The position numbers were made by a program, and so were the translations under genes. Shown here piece by piece: positions 7,225 to 14,802 of a DNA stretch of 36,514 nucleotides. The notes beneath the pieces are model-generated. The model searched no databases and was not told where the DNA came from. It saw nothing but the letters and a program-made list of their open reading frames with translations. Origin of the DNA: Klenkia sp. PcliD-1-E (GTDB taxonomy: Bacteria > Actinomycetota > Actinomycetes > Mycobacteriales > Geodermatophilaceae); NCBI RefSeq assembly GCF_024124375.1, contig NZ_JAMXRZ010000033.1, positions 1 to 36,514 of the forward strand. The letters are read 5' to 3'. Each line of letters starts with the position of its first letter. The stretch's first letter is position 1.

Positions 7225-8556
7225 TCAGGCGGGGACGCCGCCCAGCGCGGCCACCAGGTCGGCCTCGGACGGCGCGGTGCCGGCCGGGGTGGCGTCCTGC
7301 AGCTTGCGCAGCGCGACGATGACCGAGTCCTGCGCGAGCTCGACGTCGTCGTAGGTGAGGTACTCCCCCGCCTTGACGTCCCGGACCAGGCGGGCGTGGG
7401 CGATGACGCCCAGCGGCACCCGGTTGCCGGCGGCGAAGTCCGCGGCGTCCTCGATCAAGCCGTGCACGTGCGCACCGCCCACGCCCTCGAGCACGGTGCC
7501 CGCGGCCAGGTCGCTCTTGGCGACCGCGCCGACCTCGGCGGTCCAGAACTCCGAGGTCAGGCTGGCACGGTTGTCCAGGACCATCTCGGCCACCGTGAGC
7601 GGGGCCTCGACGCTGGCCAGGTGGTAGGGCCGGTAGAGGGCGAAGTACGGGCCCGTGCCCATCTGCAGGTAGGACAGCTCGTGGTTGACGTAGGGGTCGT
7701 CGGTGCGGACGACGACGAACACGCCGGGCGCCACCGGGCCGGTGCAGTAGTCCACGACGCCGGCCTTCTCCAGCACGCCGCCGTCCTCGACGAGGGCGAA
7801 GGTGTCCTGCAGGGTCGGGACGGTCGACGCCGGGCCGTGCATGCCGCGGGTGGAGACGCCCAGGCCCGTGGTGTTGGCCAGCGCGGCCATCTCGATCATG
7901 GCCTTGGAGCCGTCCACGAAGCTGCACAGCATCTTCGGGTTCATGCCCTTGCGCTGCGCCTCCTCGGTGAGCGAAGCGGGCGTCGCCGACGGGTTCAGCG
8001 GGTTGTTCTTGCCCTTGCCCGCCATGACGACCTCCATGGAGAGGTCACGGGCGTAGTCGACGAGGATCTTGCACTCGACGGGCTCGTCGCCGCGGCAGAT
8101 CGAGTAGATCGCGCCGGAGGACTGGGCCAGGTCGTGCAGCAGCCGGCCGATGGTCACGTCGGACTCGACGTTCAGCGTGGCGATGTGCTTGCCGGCCAGC
8201 AGGCAGCGGACCGCGACCTGCGCGCCGATCTCGGGCACGCCGGTGGCCTCGACGACGACGTCGACGGGCAGGTCGGTGAGCATGGACAGGTCGTCGAGGG
8301 CGACGGCGCCCCCGCTCTCGACCACGCGGACGACCTCGTCGAGGTCGTGGCTGATGACCGGCTGCTGGCCGGTGCCGACCAGGGCCTCCGACGCGCGCTC
8401 GGCGACGACGTCGACGACGGCGGAGACGTGCACGCCGGTCATCCGGTGGGCCTGGGCGGCGAACCCGCGGCCCATCTGGCCGGCGCCGACCAGGGCGATG
8501 CGGACCGGACGGCCGCGCTGCGCCGCCAGGGCGGCGAGACGGGAGCTGTAGCTCAT
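7225..8556 (-). CDS. SAF-domain NAD(P)-dependent oxidoreductase, homoserine-dehydrogenase/DRL-like
   Basis: A protein of 443 residues. The N-terminal Rossmann domain has IALVGAGQMGRGFA (20-33), followed by a region like homoserine dehydrogenase NAD-binding domains (VVVEATGVPEIG). The central domain has the conserved stretches NVESDVTIG, SICRGDEPVECKILVDYAR, VMAGKGKNNP and a TYR-like LYRPYHL. A C-terminal SAF domain (about 350-430, VPLGVIAHARLVRDVKAGEYLTYDDVEL) completes it. This architecture matches the DXR-like (DRL) enzymes described from Brucella, which make 2-C-methyl-D-erythritol 4-phosphate from deoxyxylulose phosphate, but related proteins accompany glucitol-type PTS operons and may act on other sugar or alditol phosphates. 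ATG overlaps the EIIA stop by 4 nt. The IspD/TarI gene follows directly, making a DRL-IspD pairing. Domain calls are firm; the substrate is unknown. Confidence 0.8.
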   Translation of the reverse strand: MSYSSRLAALAAQRGRPVRIALVGAGQMGRGFAAQAHRMTGVHVSAVVDVVAERASEALVGTGQQPVISHDLDEVVRVVESGGAVALDDLSMLTDLPVDVVVEATGVPEIGAQVAVRCLLAGKHIATLNVESDVTIGRLLHDLAQSSGAIYSICRGDEPVECKILVDYARDLSMEVVMAGKGKNNPLNPSATPASLTEEAQRKGMNPKMLCSFVDGSKAMIEMAALANTTGLGVSTRGMHGPASTVPTLQDTFALVEDGGVLEKAGVVDYCTGPVAPGVFVVVRTDDPYVNHELSYLQMGTGPYFALYRPYHLASVEAPLTVAEMVLDNRASLTSEFWTAEVGAVAKSDLAAGTVLEGVGGAHVHGLIEDAADFAAGNRVPLGVIAHARLVRDVKAGEYLTYDDVELAQDSVIVALRKLQDATPAGTAPSEADLVAALGGVPA

Positions 8557-8981
8557 GAGGCGTCCTCGGGGGTGGCGACCGGACCGGCCGGTCGCAGGAT
8601 GCGGAAGGTGTCGCCCGGCTGCGGGAGCACGAGCGAGCCGACGGGGAGGTTGCAGTCACCGGGCATGTCCGCCTCGGTCGCACCGTTGGCCTTGAAGTCG
8701 ATGTGGCCGAGGTTGACCAGGTTGGCCTCGACCACCGCGCCGACGGCGAGCACGGGGATGCGGGTGCCCCCCAGCTCGACGACGTCGCCGGGGCGGGGGC
8801 CGGCGCTGGCCACCGTCGGTTCGTGCAGGGCGGAGAAGTCGTGCAGCTCGGCCGGGGAGTCGGCACCGAACAGGACCAGGATCCCGTGGTCGGAGACGAA
8901 CATCCCGACCTGCTCCCCGACCGCGGTGACGGTGGAGGAGTAGAGGACCTGCTCCTCCACCGTCACCTCGGGGGTGGTCAC
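8553..8981 (-). CDS. srlB: PTS glucitol/sorbitol-type EIIA component
   Basis: Cytoplasmic EIIA of the glucitol PTS family, which takes phosphate from HPr and passes it to EIIB. The 142-residue protein aligns over its whole length with E. coli SrlB: YSSTVTAVGE, ILVLFGADSPAELHDFSALHE, PVLAVGAVVEANLVNLGHIDFKANG, and a closing VGSLVLPQPGDTFRIL. His53 (in ALHEPT) falls where SrlB has its phosphorylated His43 region. The start is the GTG that overlaps the EIIB stop (GTGA). The frame extends further, but only as a shadow of EIIB. It overlaps the SAF dehydrogenase gene by 4 nt. General PTS proteins EI and HPr are not in the window. Confidence 0.9.
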   Translation of the reverse strand: MTTPEVTVEEQVLYSSTVTAVGEQVGMFVSDHGILVLFGADSPAELHDFSALHEPTVASAGPRPGDVVELGGTRIPVLAVGAVVEANLVNLGHIDFKANGATEADMPGDCNLPVGSLVLPQPGDTFRILRPAGPVATPEDAS

Positions 8982-9349
8982 TTCTCGACCACGTCCGCGA
9001 CGCCGACGCCGGAGACGAAGATGTCCTCCTTGATGAAGGAGGCCAGCGGGCCCGACGGCGACGTGGCGTGCACGTCGACGGTCATGACCTTCTTCATCGG
9101 GTAGACGCCGACGCGGGCGGTGCCGCCGCAGTCGATGACGGCCACGGCGATCTTGTCGAACGGGGCGGAGCTCTTGAAGCCGTCGAAGGCCTCGCCGCCG
9201 GTCAGCTCGGCGATCTTGGCAGCCACGGGGTGGATGCCCCCGCCGGTGACGCTGTAGATCAGCGGCTTGTCGGCGGTCGGGGTGATGGTGAGGGGGCCTC
9301 CCCATCCACCGCGGCCCTTGCTGATGGTGACGGACTTGTACTCGGGCAT
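8978..9349 (-). CDS. PTS glucitol/sorbitol-type EIIB component (separate gene)
   Basis: A 123-residue free-standing EIIB that matches the N-terminal third of E. coli SrlE: KGRGGWGGPL near the start, then ELTGGEAFDGFK, VAVIDCGGTARVG, and SGPLASFIKEDIFVSGV. Cys74 in IDCGGT is the expected phospho-acceptor, passing phosphate from EIIA to the incoming polyol. A second Cys a few residues on in E. coli (LRCGIYP) is Val here. In E. coli this domain is fused in front of the second membrane domain; here it is a separate gene placed after it, 37 nt downstream of EIIC2. ATG start. Confidence 0.9.
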   Translation of the reverse strand: MPEYKSVTISKGRGGWGGPLTITPTADKPLIYSVTGGGIHPVAAKIAELTGGEAFDGFKSSAPFDKIAVAVIDCGGTARVGVYPMKKVMTVDVHATSPSGPLASFIKEDIFVSGVGVADVVEK

Positions 9350-9386
9350 CTCGTGCTCCTCTTCGTTGCGGTGGTGCTCGGGTGGG

Positions 9387-9980
9387 TCAGTTGGACGAGT
9401 ACATCCCGAAGCTGGCGAAGTACGCGATCACGACCGCGATCGGCCCGGTGACCAGGCGGCTGAACAGCACCGCCGGGACGCCGGCCTCGACGGTCTCGGG
9501 CTCGGCCTCGCCCAGGGCCAGGCCGACGGGGATGAAGTCGCAGCCGACCTGCGGGTTGATGGCGAACAGCGCCGGCAGGGCGTACTGCGGCGGGATGTCC
9601 CCGGCGCCGATGCGGGTGCCGAGCAGGACGCCGACGACCTGCGCGATGACCGCACCGGGGCCGAGCACCGGCGACAGCACCGGGATGGCGCAGAAGATGC
9701 AGATCGCCAGCAGGCCGATCAGGTTCGACGCCAGGGGGGCGACGACGTTGGCCAGGGCGTTGCCCAGGCCGGTGTAGTTGACGATCCCGACGATGACCGA
9801 GACGAAGGCCATGAACGGGATGATGTTGCGGATGACGGTGTCGATGGTGTCGCGGCCGGCCTGGTAGAGGACGCCGACGACGCCACCGACGGCCTTGCCG
9901 ACCCGGACCAGGAGGCTGCTGGCCTTGCTCGCGACGCCGTTGCCGCTCTTCGCCGGCTTCTCGGTGGTTGCGGTGCTCAC
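9387..9980 (-). CDS. srlE: PTS glucitol/sorbitol-type EIIC, second half (EIIC2)
   Basis: A 197-residue membrane protein matching the C-terminal two thirds of E. coli SrlE: LYQAGRDTIDTVIRNIIPFMAFVS, LASNLIGLLAICIFCAIPVLSP, LGPGAVIAQVVGVLLGTRIG, IPPQYALPALFAINPQVGCDFIPVGLALGEA. About four hydrophobic segments are visible. With EIIC1 it forms the translocation channel that binds the polyol. It overlaps the EIIC1 gene by 4 nt. It lacks the N-terminal EIIB domain normally fused to it. The family is clear; the transported polyol cannot be read from sequence, since glucitol-type PTS permeases have diverse substrates. Confidence 0.9.
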   Translation of the reverse strand: MSTATTEKPAKSGNGVASKASSLLVRVGKAVGGVVGVLYQAGRDTIDTVIRNIIPFMAFVSVIVGIVNYTGLGNALANVVAPLASNLIGLLAICIFCAIPVLSPVLGPGAVIAQVVGVLLGTRIGAGDIPPQYALPALFAINPQVGCDFIPVGLALGEAEPETVEAGVPAVLFSRLVTGPIAVVIAYFASFGMYSSN

Positions 9981-10582
9981 GCCAGGGCTCCCTCGGTGCG
10001 GGTGTTGCGGGCCAGGAGACGCGCGGTGATGAGCTCGGTGACCACACCGCGGATGAGGATGACGACCATGCCGACCAGCAGGAAGCGGACGGCGAGGTCA
10101 CCCAGGCCGAGGCCCAGGGTGGTGATGCCGGCGGCGATGCCGTAGTAGACGAACAGCTCACCGGGGTTGGCGTGCGGGAACAGGCCGAGGATCGGGTGCA
10201 CGAAGCTCACCGAGGAGTCGTAGAAGGCGGGCTTGTACTTCTCCGGGAGGAACCGGCCCATCGTGTAGCACATGGGGTTGGTCAGGAAGAAGACCGACAG
10301 GACCGGCAGCACCAGGTAGCGGACCGGGTACCACTGGATGCCGGGGCGGGCGGCGAGCTCGCCGAAGCGCTCGATGCGCTCGACGCCGATCGCCCTGACC
10401 AGGGCGTTGACGGCGGTCAGCAGGACGATGAGCAGCGGGATGATCCCGGTGAGCAGGCCGACGAAGTTCGTCGCGCCCGCCTGGAAGAGGCCGATGAACC
10501 ACTCGGCGGCGTGGGCGAGGACACCGAAGAAGCCGGTGGGGTCCTGTGCCTGCGAGGTGTCCGTGGCTGCCAGTACTGACAT
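9977..10582 (-). CDS. srlA: PTS glucitol/sorbitol-type EIIC, first half (EIIC1)
   Basis: A 201-residue membrane protein matching E. coli SrlA: AEWFIGLFQAGATNFVGLLTGIIPLLI, IERFGELAARPGI, FFLTNPMCYTMGRFLPEKYKP, FPHANPGELFVYYGIAAG, and a final hydrophobic hairpin VRFLLVGMVVILIRG. Together with the next gene it makes the polyol channel. ATG is preceded by a good ribosome-binding site (AGGAGGGA). The 132-nt gap up to gutM is G-rich on the plus strand and shows no obvious gene. It is the largest gap in this otherwise overlapping gene string, so an internal promoter or processing site is possible. Confidence 0.9.
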   Translation of the reverse strand: MSVLAATDTSQAQDPTGFFGVLAHAAEWFIGLFQAGATNFVGLLTGIIPLLIVLLTAVNALVRAIGVERIERFGELAARPGIQWYPVRYLVLPVLSVFFLTNPMCYTMGRFLPEKYKPAFYDSSVSFVHPILGLFPHANPGELFVYYGIAAGITTLGLGLGDLAVRFLLVGMVVILIRGVVTELITARLLARNTRTEGALA

Positions 10583-10714
10583 GCGTGCGTCCCTCCTAGG
10601 GATGCGTGGCAGGGGTGGTGGGGGCGGGTGGGCACGGCGGGGAGACCGTTCCCGTGGTGCGGTGGGTCGGTCGGGCGGTGGTGCGGTGGTCGTGCGGGGT
10701 GGGACCCCGGCGGG

Positions 10715-11158
10715 TCACGCCGGGCTGGACACCCCCGCGGGGGTGGAGGCCGTCGTCCCGGTGGTGCTGGTGGCGCCGGGACGGCCGGCCAGGGCGGCGC
10801 GGAGCATCTCCGCGGCCTGTCGAGCGGCTTCCCGCTCGGGCTTGGTGAGGCCCTCGACGGGCCGGTCGCCGGCGACCACCGCCAGCCGGACGCCGACCAG
10901 GGCGTCCAGCGGGGTGGGCCGGGCGAAGGTGGTGAACCCGCGGAGGGTGAAGGCGCCGGTGATGCGCTTGTCGGCCACCGCGATCGCGACGAACGCGCGA
11001 CCCCCGCGGTAGCGGCGCCCGCCGGCGCCGACGGCGGTGGCGCCCAGGGGCCGCAGGCGGCGCAGCTCCCGGGCCCAGGCGGTGGTCTGCTTGCTGGTCA
11101 GCCACAGCTGCAGGACGGTCCCCAGGACGACGGGGACCAGCAGGATCGCCCAGCTCAT
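10715..11158 (-). CDS. gutM: GutM-type glucitol operon accessory regulator
   Basis: A protein of 147 residues beginning with a hydrophobic segment (AILLVPVVLGTVLQLWLTS, about 3-22). A compact domain typical of the glucitol operon activator GutM/SrlM follows: LGATAVGAGGRRYRGGRAFVAIAVADKRITGAFTLRGFTTFARP. The tail is Thr/Ser/Ala/Gly-rich. In E. coli GutM activates the glucitol operon; how the membrane segment contributes is unclear. The start ATG overlaps the regulator stop (ATGA). Its presence supports the glucitol-PTS identity of the whole operon. Family assignment is good; activator versus other role is inference. Confidence 0.82.
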   Translation of the reverse strand: MSWAILLVPVVLGTVLQLWLTSKQTTAWARELRRLRPLGATAVGAGGRRYRGGRAFVAIAVADKRITGAFTLRGFTTFARPTPLDALVGVRLAVVAGDRPVEGLTKPEREAARQAAEMLRAALAGRPGATSTTGTTASTPAGVSSPA

Positions 11159-12150
11159 CGCAGTGCCTCGCTCTCGTCGGTGTCGGACGTGCGGTCGGTG
11201 TCGCGGGCCAGTGCCAGGACGGCGCGGGCCAGGCTCTCGTCGCACACCAGGACGTCGACCAGGCGCCCGCGCAGGGCACCCAGGACGCCGGCGGCCTTGA
11301 CCCGGCCGCAGGCGACGCCGACGACGGTGGGGATGGCGGCGAGGTCGGAGAGGGTCACGGCGAGCACCCGCTCGTGCACCGCGCCCAGGACGGGGTTGCC
11401 GTCCGCGTCGAAGTAGCGGGCGGCGATGTCGCCGACCGGGGCGGCCTTGCGCAGCTGCGAGGCCTCCTCGGCGTCGAGGGCGAGCGCGGAGAGGATGGCC
11501 GCCGACGACCCGTGGGCCGGGGTGCCGATGCCGACGAAGGCGATGTCGGCCCGCCGGGCCTCGGCCAGGGCCTGCTCGACGCTGGCCTCCTCGGCGAGGG
11601 CGTCGCGGGCGGCGGCGGTGGTCAGCGTCGCCGGGGCGTGCAGGTAGCGGTAGGTGGCGCCCAGCCGGGAGGCGAGCTCGCGGACCAGCTCGTGGCCGGA
11701 GACCTCGTTCTCCACGGCGGACAGCCCGCCGACGAGCTGGACCAGCTTGACCGCGTAGTCGTGCTCGGCGGTGGTGTGCCAGACCATCGACTGCAGGGCG
11801 CTCCCCCACGACAGCGCGACGACCATGCCGTCGTGCAGCTCGTCGAGCAGCAGCCGGCCGGCCTGGACGCCGACCTGCTGGTCGGCGTCGCCGGCGGCGG
11901 TGCGCTGGGCGACGCGGACGGCGCGCAGGCCGAAGCGGGTGCGCAGGGCCTCCTCGAGCTCGCGGTCGCGGCCGGCCGGGTCGTTCACCCGGATCTCGAC
12001 GACGCCCTGCTCGACGGCGGATGCGAGCATGCGGGAGACGTTGCTGCGGCTGGTGCCCAGCCGCTGGGCCACCTCGGCCTGCGACTGGTTCTCCAGGTAG
12101 TACAGCCGGGCCGCGGCCACCAGGAGCTCCAGATCTCGGGGAGCAGGCAT
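11155..12150 (-). CDS. SorC/DeoR-type sugar-responsive transcriptional regulator
   Basis: A 331-residue SorC-family regulator. The N-terminal helix-turn-helix (about 8-55) includes LYYLENQSQAEVAQRLGTSRSNVSRML, the standard SorC HTH. The large C-terminal sugar-phosphate-binding domain shows VVALSWGSALQSMV, VQLVGGLSA, VGIGTPAHGSS, GDIAARYFDADGNPV and a final VGVACGRVKAAGVLGALRGRLVDVLVCDE. The start ATG has an excellent ribosome-binding site (GGAGGTGA, 2 nt away from the ATG). The frame extends upstream but only into the operator region. It is the first gene of the PTS string, so it probably autoregulates. Matching TGCAC-containing sites upstream of it and of the dehydrogenase operon suggest it controls both. 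Confidence 0.88.
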   Translation of the reverse strand: MPAPRDLELLVAAARLYYLENQSQAEVAQRLGTSRSNVSRMLASAVEQGVVEIRVNDPAGRDRELEEALRTRFGLRAVRVAQRTAAGDADQQVGVQAGRLLLDELHDGMVVALSWGSALQSMVWHTTAEHDYAVKLVQLVGGLSAVENEVSGHELVRELASRLGATYRYLHAPATLTTAAARDALAEEASVEQALAEARRADIAFVGIGTPAHGSSAAILSALALDAEEASQLRKAAPVGDIAARYFDADGNPVLGAVHERVLAVTLSDLAAIPTVVGVACGRVKAAGVLGALRGRLVDVLVCDESLARAVLALARDTDRTSDTDESEALR

Positions 12151-12170
12151 CGTCACCTCCGTCCATCGCG

Positions 12171-12187
12171 TCTGCACCGTTGTGCAC
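12171..12187. promoter_or_regulatory. Operator-like inverted repeat, PTS operon proximal site
   Basis: TGCAC-CGTT-GTGCA is perfect at 12173-12186, preceded by TC as in the other two sites. A further TGCAC begins 10 nt after the first. It lies 21 nt upstream of the regulator start codon, suiting autoregulation by the SorC-type protein. Confidence 0.5.
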
Positions 12188-12269
12188 GTTGTTGCGCGAC
12201 GCACAGTGGCATGTGACAGGGACCACCCGCAAGTACCTGACGCACCTATTTCCAGATTTTCTGCACATC

Positions 12270-12285
12270 TGTGCGCACGCGACTC
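12270..12285. promoter_or_regulatory. Operator-like inverted repeat, PTS operon distal site
   Basis: TTCTGCACATCTGTGCG contains TGCAC-ATCT-GTGCG. It is almost identical to the site at 15851 upstream of the dehydrogenase operon. It sits about 120 nt upstream of the regulator start, inside a locally AT-rich patch. Confidence 0.55.
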
Positions 12286-12382
12286 CCGGGTCCGGGCACG
12301 CCGAGGCCCCGGGCGCGGCGACGGCGGCGCGACCGGGGCGGGCCCTCCCAGGACGTCGTCGGCCCGGGAGGGGGTAGGCGGG

Positions 12383-12417
12383 GCGCCGCAGGCCGGCACG
12401 GGGACGGCCTGCGGCGC
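12383..12417. terminator. 13-bp hairpin after the E2 gene
   Basis: GCGCCGCAGGCCG (12383-12395) pairs perfectly with 12405-12417 around a 9-nt loop. It lies just downstream of the E2 gene on the minus strand and separates the dehydrogenase operon from the PTS operon. Confidence 0.65.
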
Positions 12418-12444
12418 GTGGGGGCGTCCTCGCGCCCGCGTGGG

Positions 12445-13767
12445 TCAGGCCAGGTCGTCGGCCATGAGGGCGAGCAACCGGGCGCCGTCGGCGCCGTCGC
12501 CGACCCGGTGGTCGACGGTCAGGCCCGCGGTGACCACCAGCGCGGTGCCGATGCCGCCGGGGACGGCGACCGGGCGGCGGCTGATCGACCCCAGGGCGAG
12601 CACGCTGCCCTGCGGAGGGGTGATCAGGGCCTGGAACCGGTCGACGCCGAGGCCGCCCAGGTTGGACAGGCTGGCGTTGGCCACCGCCTGGTGCGCGGCG
12701 TCGACCTTGCCCGTGCGGGCTGCCCCCGCCACCGCGCGCAGGTCCTCGTCGAGCCTGCGCGGGTTCTGGCTCTCGGGTGCGGTGAAGGTCGGCACCATGA
12801 GCCCCTCGGGGGTGTCCACCGCCAGCGCGACGACCGGTCCGCCGGTGGGCACCGCGTTCTCGCCGTCCCAGCGGTCGAGCAGCCGCGGCACCTGCAGCAG
12901 CGCGCGGGCGTAGCTCTGCAGCAGCACCGTGGTCCAGGACAACCCGTCGCGGTGCCCGTCCGCGGTGTCGAGCACCAGGTCCCGCCAGACCGTGAACTGC
13001 GGGATGGCCGCACTCTCGGTCATCTTGCGGGCCACGGCCCGCCGGACCGCCGCGACCTTGGCGCTGACCTGCCCGGTGGCCGGGGCAGCTGGCGCCACCG
13101 GCGCCGGCGCGGGCACCGGTGCGGGGGCCGGCTCGGGCACCGGGGCCGACTGGGCCTGCGCTGCGGCCCGCTTGCGCTGCGGCGGGGTCAGCGGCTTGGC
13201 CGCGGCCGGGGCCTCGGCGGCGGGCACCTCCGCGGCCGGTTGCGCAGCGGCGTCGATGGCACCCTGCACGTCGGCGATGGACACCACGCCGCCGGGGCCG
13301 GTCGGGGTGATCGACCGCAGGTCGACACCGGCCTCGGACGCCATGGCCCGGGCCTTCGGGACCGCCGCGACCGGACCGGTCGACGCCGCCCCCGCGGTCG
13401 CCGGTGCGGGCGCGGGCGCCTGCTGCGGCTCGGGGGTGGGTGCGTCGGCGCCGTCGGAGCCCAGCTCGTCGCCGGCGGCGGCCGGCTCCGCGGGGTCACC
13501 GAAGTCGAGCAGGTCGGTGAAGGAGTCGCCGTCGGCCTCGATCCAGCCGATCGGCTCGCCGACGGGCACGATCCCCGACTCGTGGACGATCTCCACGAGG
13601 GTGCCGGTGGCCGGGCTCTCGACCTCCATGTCCACCTTGTCGGTGAGCACCTCGCAGATCACGTCGCCGGAGGCGATCTCGTCGCCGACGCCGATGGCCC
13701 AGTGCGACAGCTCGCCCTCGGTCATGGTCATCGACATCTTGGGCATGCGGACGGGCACACGCGCCAC
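12445..13767 (-). CDS. Dihydrolipoamide acyltransferase (E2) of a 2-oxoacid/acetoin dehydrogenase complex
   Basis: A 440-residue E2 core enzyme. It has a single N-terminal lipoyl domain (about 1-80) with the lipoylated Lys in LTDKVDMEV, then an Ala/Pro-rich linker and a peripheral subunit-binding domain (about 133-170, PKARAMASEAGVDLRSI.PTGPGG). After a second long Ala/Pro linker comes the catalytic domain (about 225-440), with DHRVGDG near the C-terminus as the HxxxDG acyltransferase signature. It passes the acyl group from lipoyl-lysine to CoA. It begins 3 nt after E1beta. No dihydrolipoamide dehydrogenase (E3) gene is in the window, so E3 must be shared. The substrate (pyruvate, acetoin or another 2-oxo compound) is not decided by sequence. 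Confidence 0.88.
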   Translation of the reverse strand: MARVPVRMPKMSMTMTEGELSHWAIGVGDEIASGDVICEVLTDKVDMEVESPATGTLVEIVHESGIVPVGEPIGWIEADGDSFTDLLDFGDPAEPAAAGDELGSDGADAPTPEPQQAPAPAPATAGAASTGPVAAVPKARAMASEAGVDLRSITPTGPGGVVSIADVQGAIDAAAQPAAEVPAAEAPAAAKPLTPPQRKRAAAQAQSAPVPEPAPAPVPAPAPVAPAAPATGQVSAKVAAVRRAVARKMTESAAIPQFTVWRDLVLDTADGHRDGLSWTTVLLQSYARALLQVPRLLDRWDGENAVPTGGPVVALAVDTPEGLMVPTFTAPESQNPRRLDEDLRAVAGAARTGKVDAAHQAVANASLSNLGGLGVDRFQALITPPQGSVLALGSISRRPVAVPGGIGTALVVTAGLTVDHRVGDGADGARLLALMADDLA

Positions 13768-13770
13768 GGC

Positions 13771-14802
13771 TCAGGCCTCCTGGGTGGCGAGCGCGCGGGC
13801 GGTGGTCACGACGTCGTCCAGCTGCGGGACCATCGCCGACTCCAGCGCCGGGGCGTAGGGCATGGGCGCGTCGAGCCCGCACAGCCGCTTGATCGGCGCC
13901 TCGAGGCTGTAGATCGCCGACGAGCCGGCGATCCGGGCGGCGATCTCGCCCATGTAGCCGACGTGCCCGGGGGCCTCCTGCACCAGCAGGACACGTCCGG
14001 TGCGGCGGACGGCGTCCAGGATGGGCGCCTCGTCCAGCGGGGTGAGGGTGACCGGGTCGACGACGGTGGCCTCGATGCCCTCGGCGGCCAGCCGCTCGGC
14101 GGCCTCCAGGCTGCGGCCCACCATCACGCCGGTGGCCACGATGGTCAGGTCGGCGCCCTGGCGGCGGACGACCGTCTTCCCCAGCGGCACGCGGTCCGCG
14201 CCGGCGGGGACGACGCCCTTGGTGCGGTAGAGCAGCTTGTGCTCGAGGAACACGACGGGGTTGGGGTCGTCGATGGCGGCCAGCAGCAGGCCCTTCACCT
14301 CGGACACGGTGCTGGGCATGACCACCTTGAGGCCGGGCACGTGGGCGAACCACGCCTCCAGGCTCTGCGAGTGCTGCGCCGCGGCGCCGGTGCCCGAGCC
14401 CAGCGGGGTGCGCAGCACCATGGGCACCGACACCGCCCCTCCGAGCATGAAGTGGATCTTGGCGGCCTGGTTGACGATCTGGTCCATCGCCTGGCAGGTG
14501 AAGTCGGAGAACTGGATCTCCACGATCGGCCGCATGCCGGCCAGCGCGGCACCGACGGCGGCCCCCACGATGCCGAGCTCGGAGATGGGGGTGTCGCGCA
14601 CCCGCTCCTTGCCGAACCGGTGCACCAGGTCACCGCTCACCCCGAAGGCCCCGCCGTAGACCCCGACGTCCTCGCCCAGCATGAAGACGCGGTCGTCGGC
14701 GGCCATGGCCTCGGCCAGGCCCTCGCGGATGGCCTCGGAGTAGGTCATCTCGCCGCGCGCGGCGGCGGTGCTCGCGGCTGCGTCCTGCGCGGTGGCGGTC
14801 AT
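13771..14802 (-). CDS. E1 component beta subunit, pyruvate/acetoin dehydrogenase type
   Basis: A 343-residue transketolase-like subunit with the standard features: [64 protein letters not shown], and [27 protein letters not shown]. The C-terminal transketolase domain has [32 protein letters not shown]. With E1alpha it forms the thiamine-diphosphate enzyme that decarboxylates or cleaves the substrate and acylates lipoyl-E2. It overlaps E1alpha by 4 nt. Similarity is to both the acetoin dehydrogenase (AcoB) and PDH E1beta groups; I cannot choose between them by eye. Confidence 0.9.
   Translation of the reverse strand: MTATAQDAAASTAAARGEMTYSEAIREGLAEAMAADDRVFMLGEDVGVYGGAFGVSGDLVHRFGKERVRDTPISELGIVGAAVGAALAGMRPIVEIQFSDFTCQAMDQIVNQAAKIHFMLGGAVSVPMVLRTPLGSGTGAAAQHSQSLEAWFAHVPGLKVVMPSTVSEVKGLLLAAIDDPNPVVFLEHKLLYRTKGVVPAGADRVPLGKTVVRRQGADLTIVATGVMVGRSLEAAERLAAEGIEATVVDPVTLTPLDEAPILDAVRRTGRVLLVQEAPGHVGYMGEIAARIAGSSAIYSLEAPIKRLCGLDAPMPYAPALESAMVPQLDDVVTTARALATQEA

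Noticed and set aside
10583-10714. Possible small gene or riboswitch between gutM and the first EIIC gene
   Set aside because: No frame with a plausible start, ribosome-binding site and protein-like composition; no convincing pairing beyond short G-rich runs.
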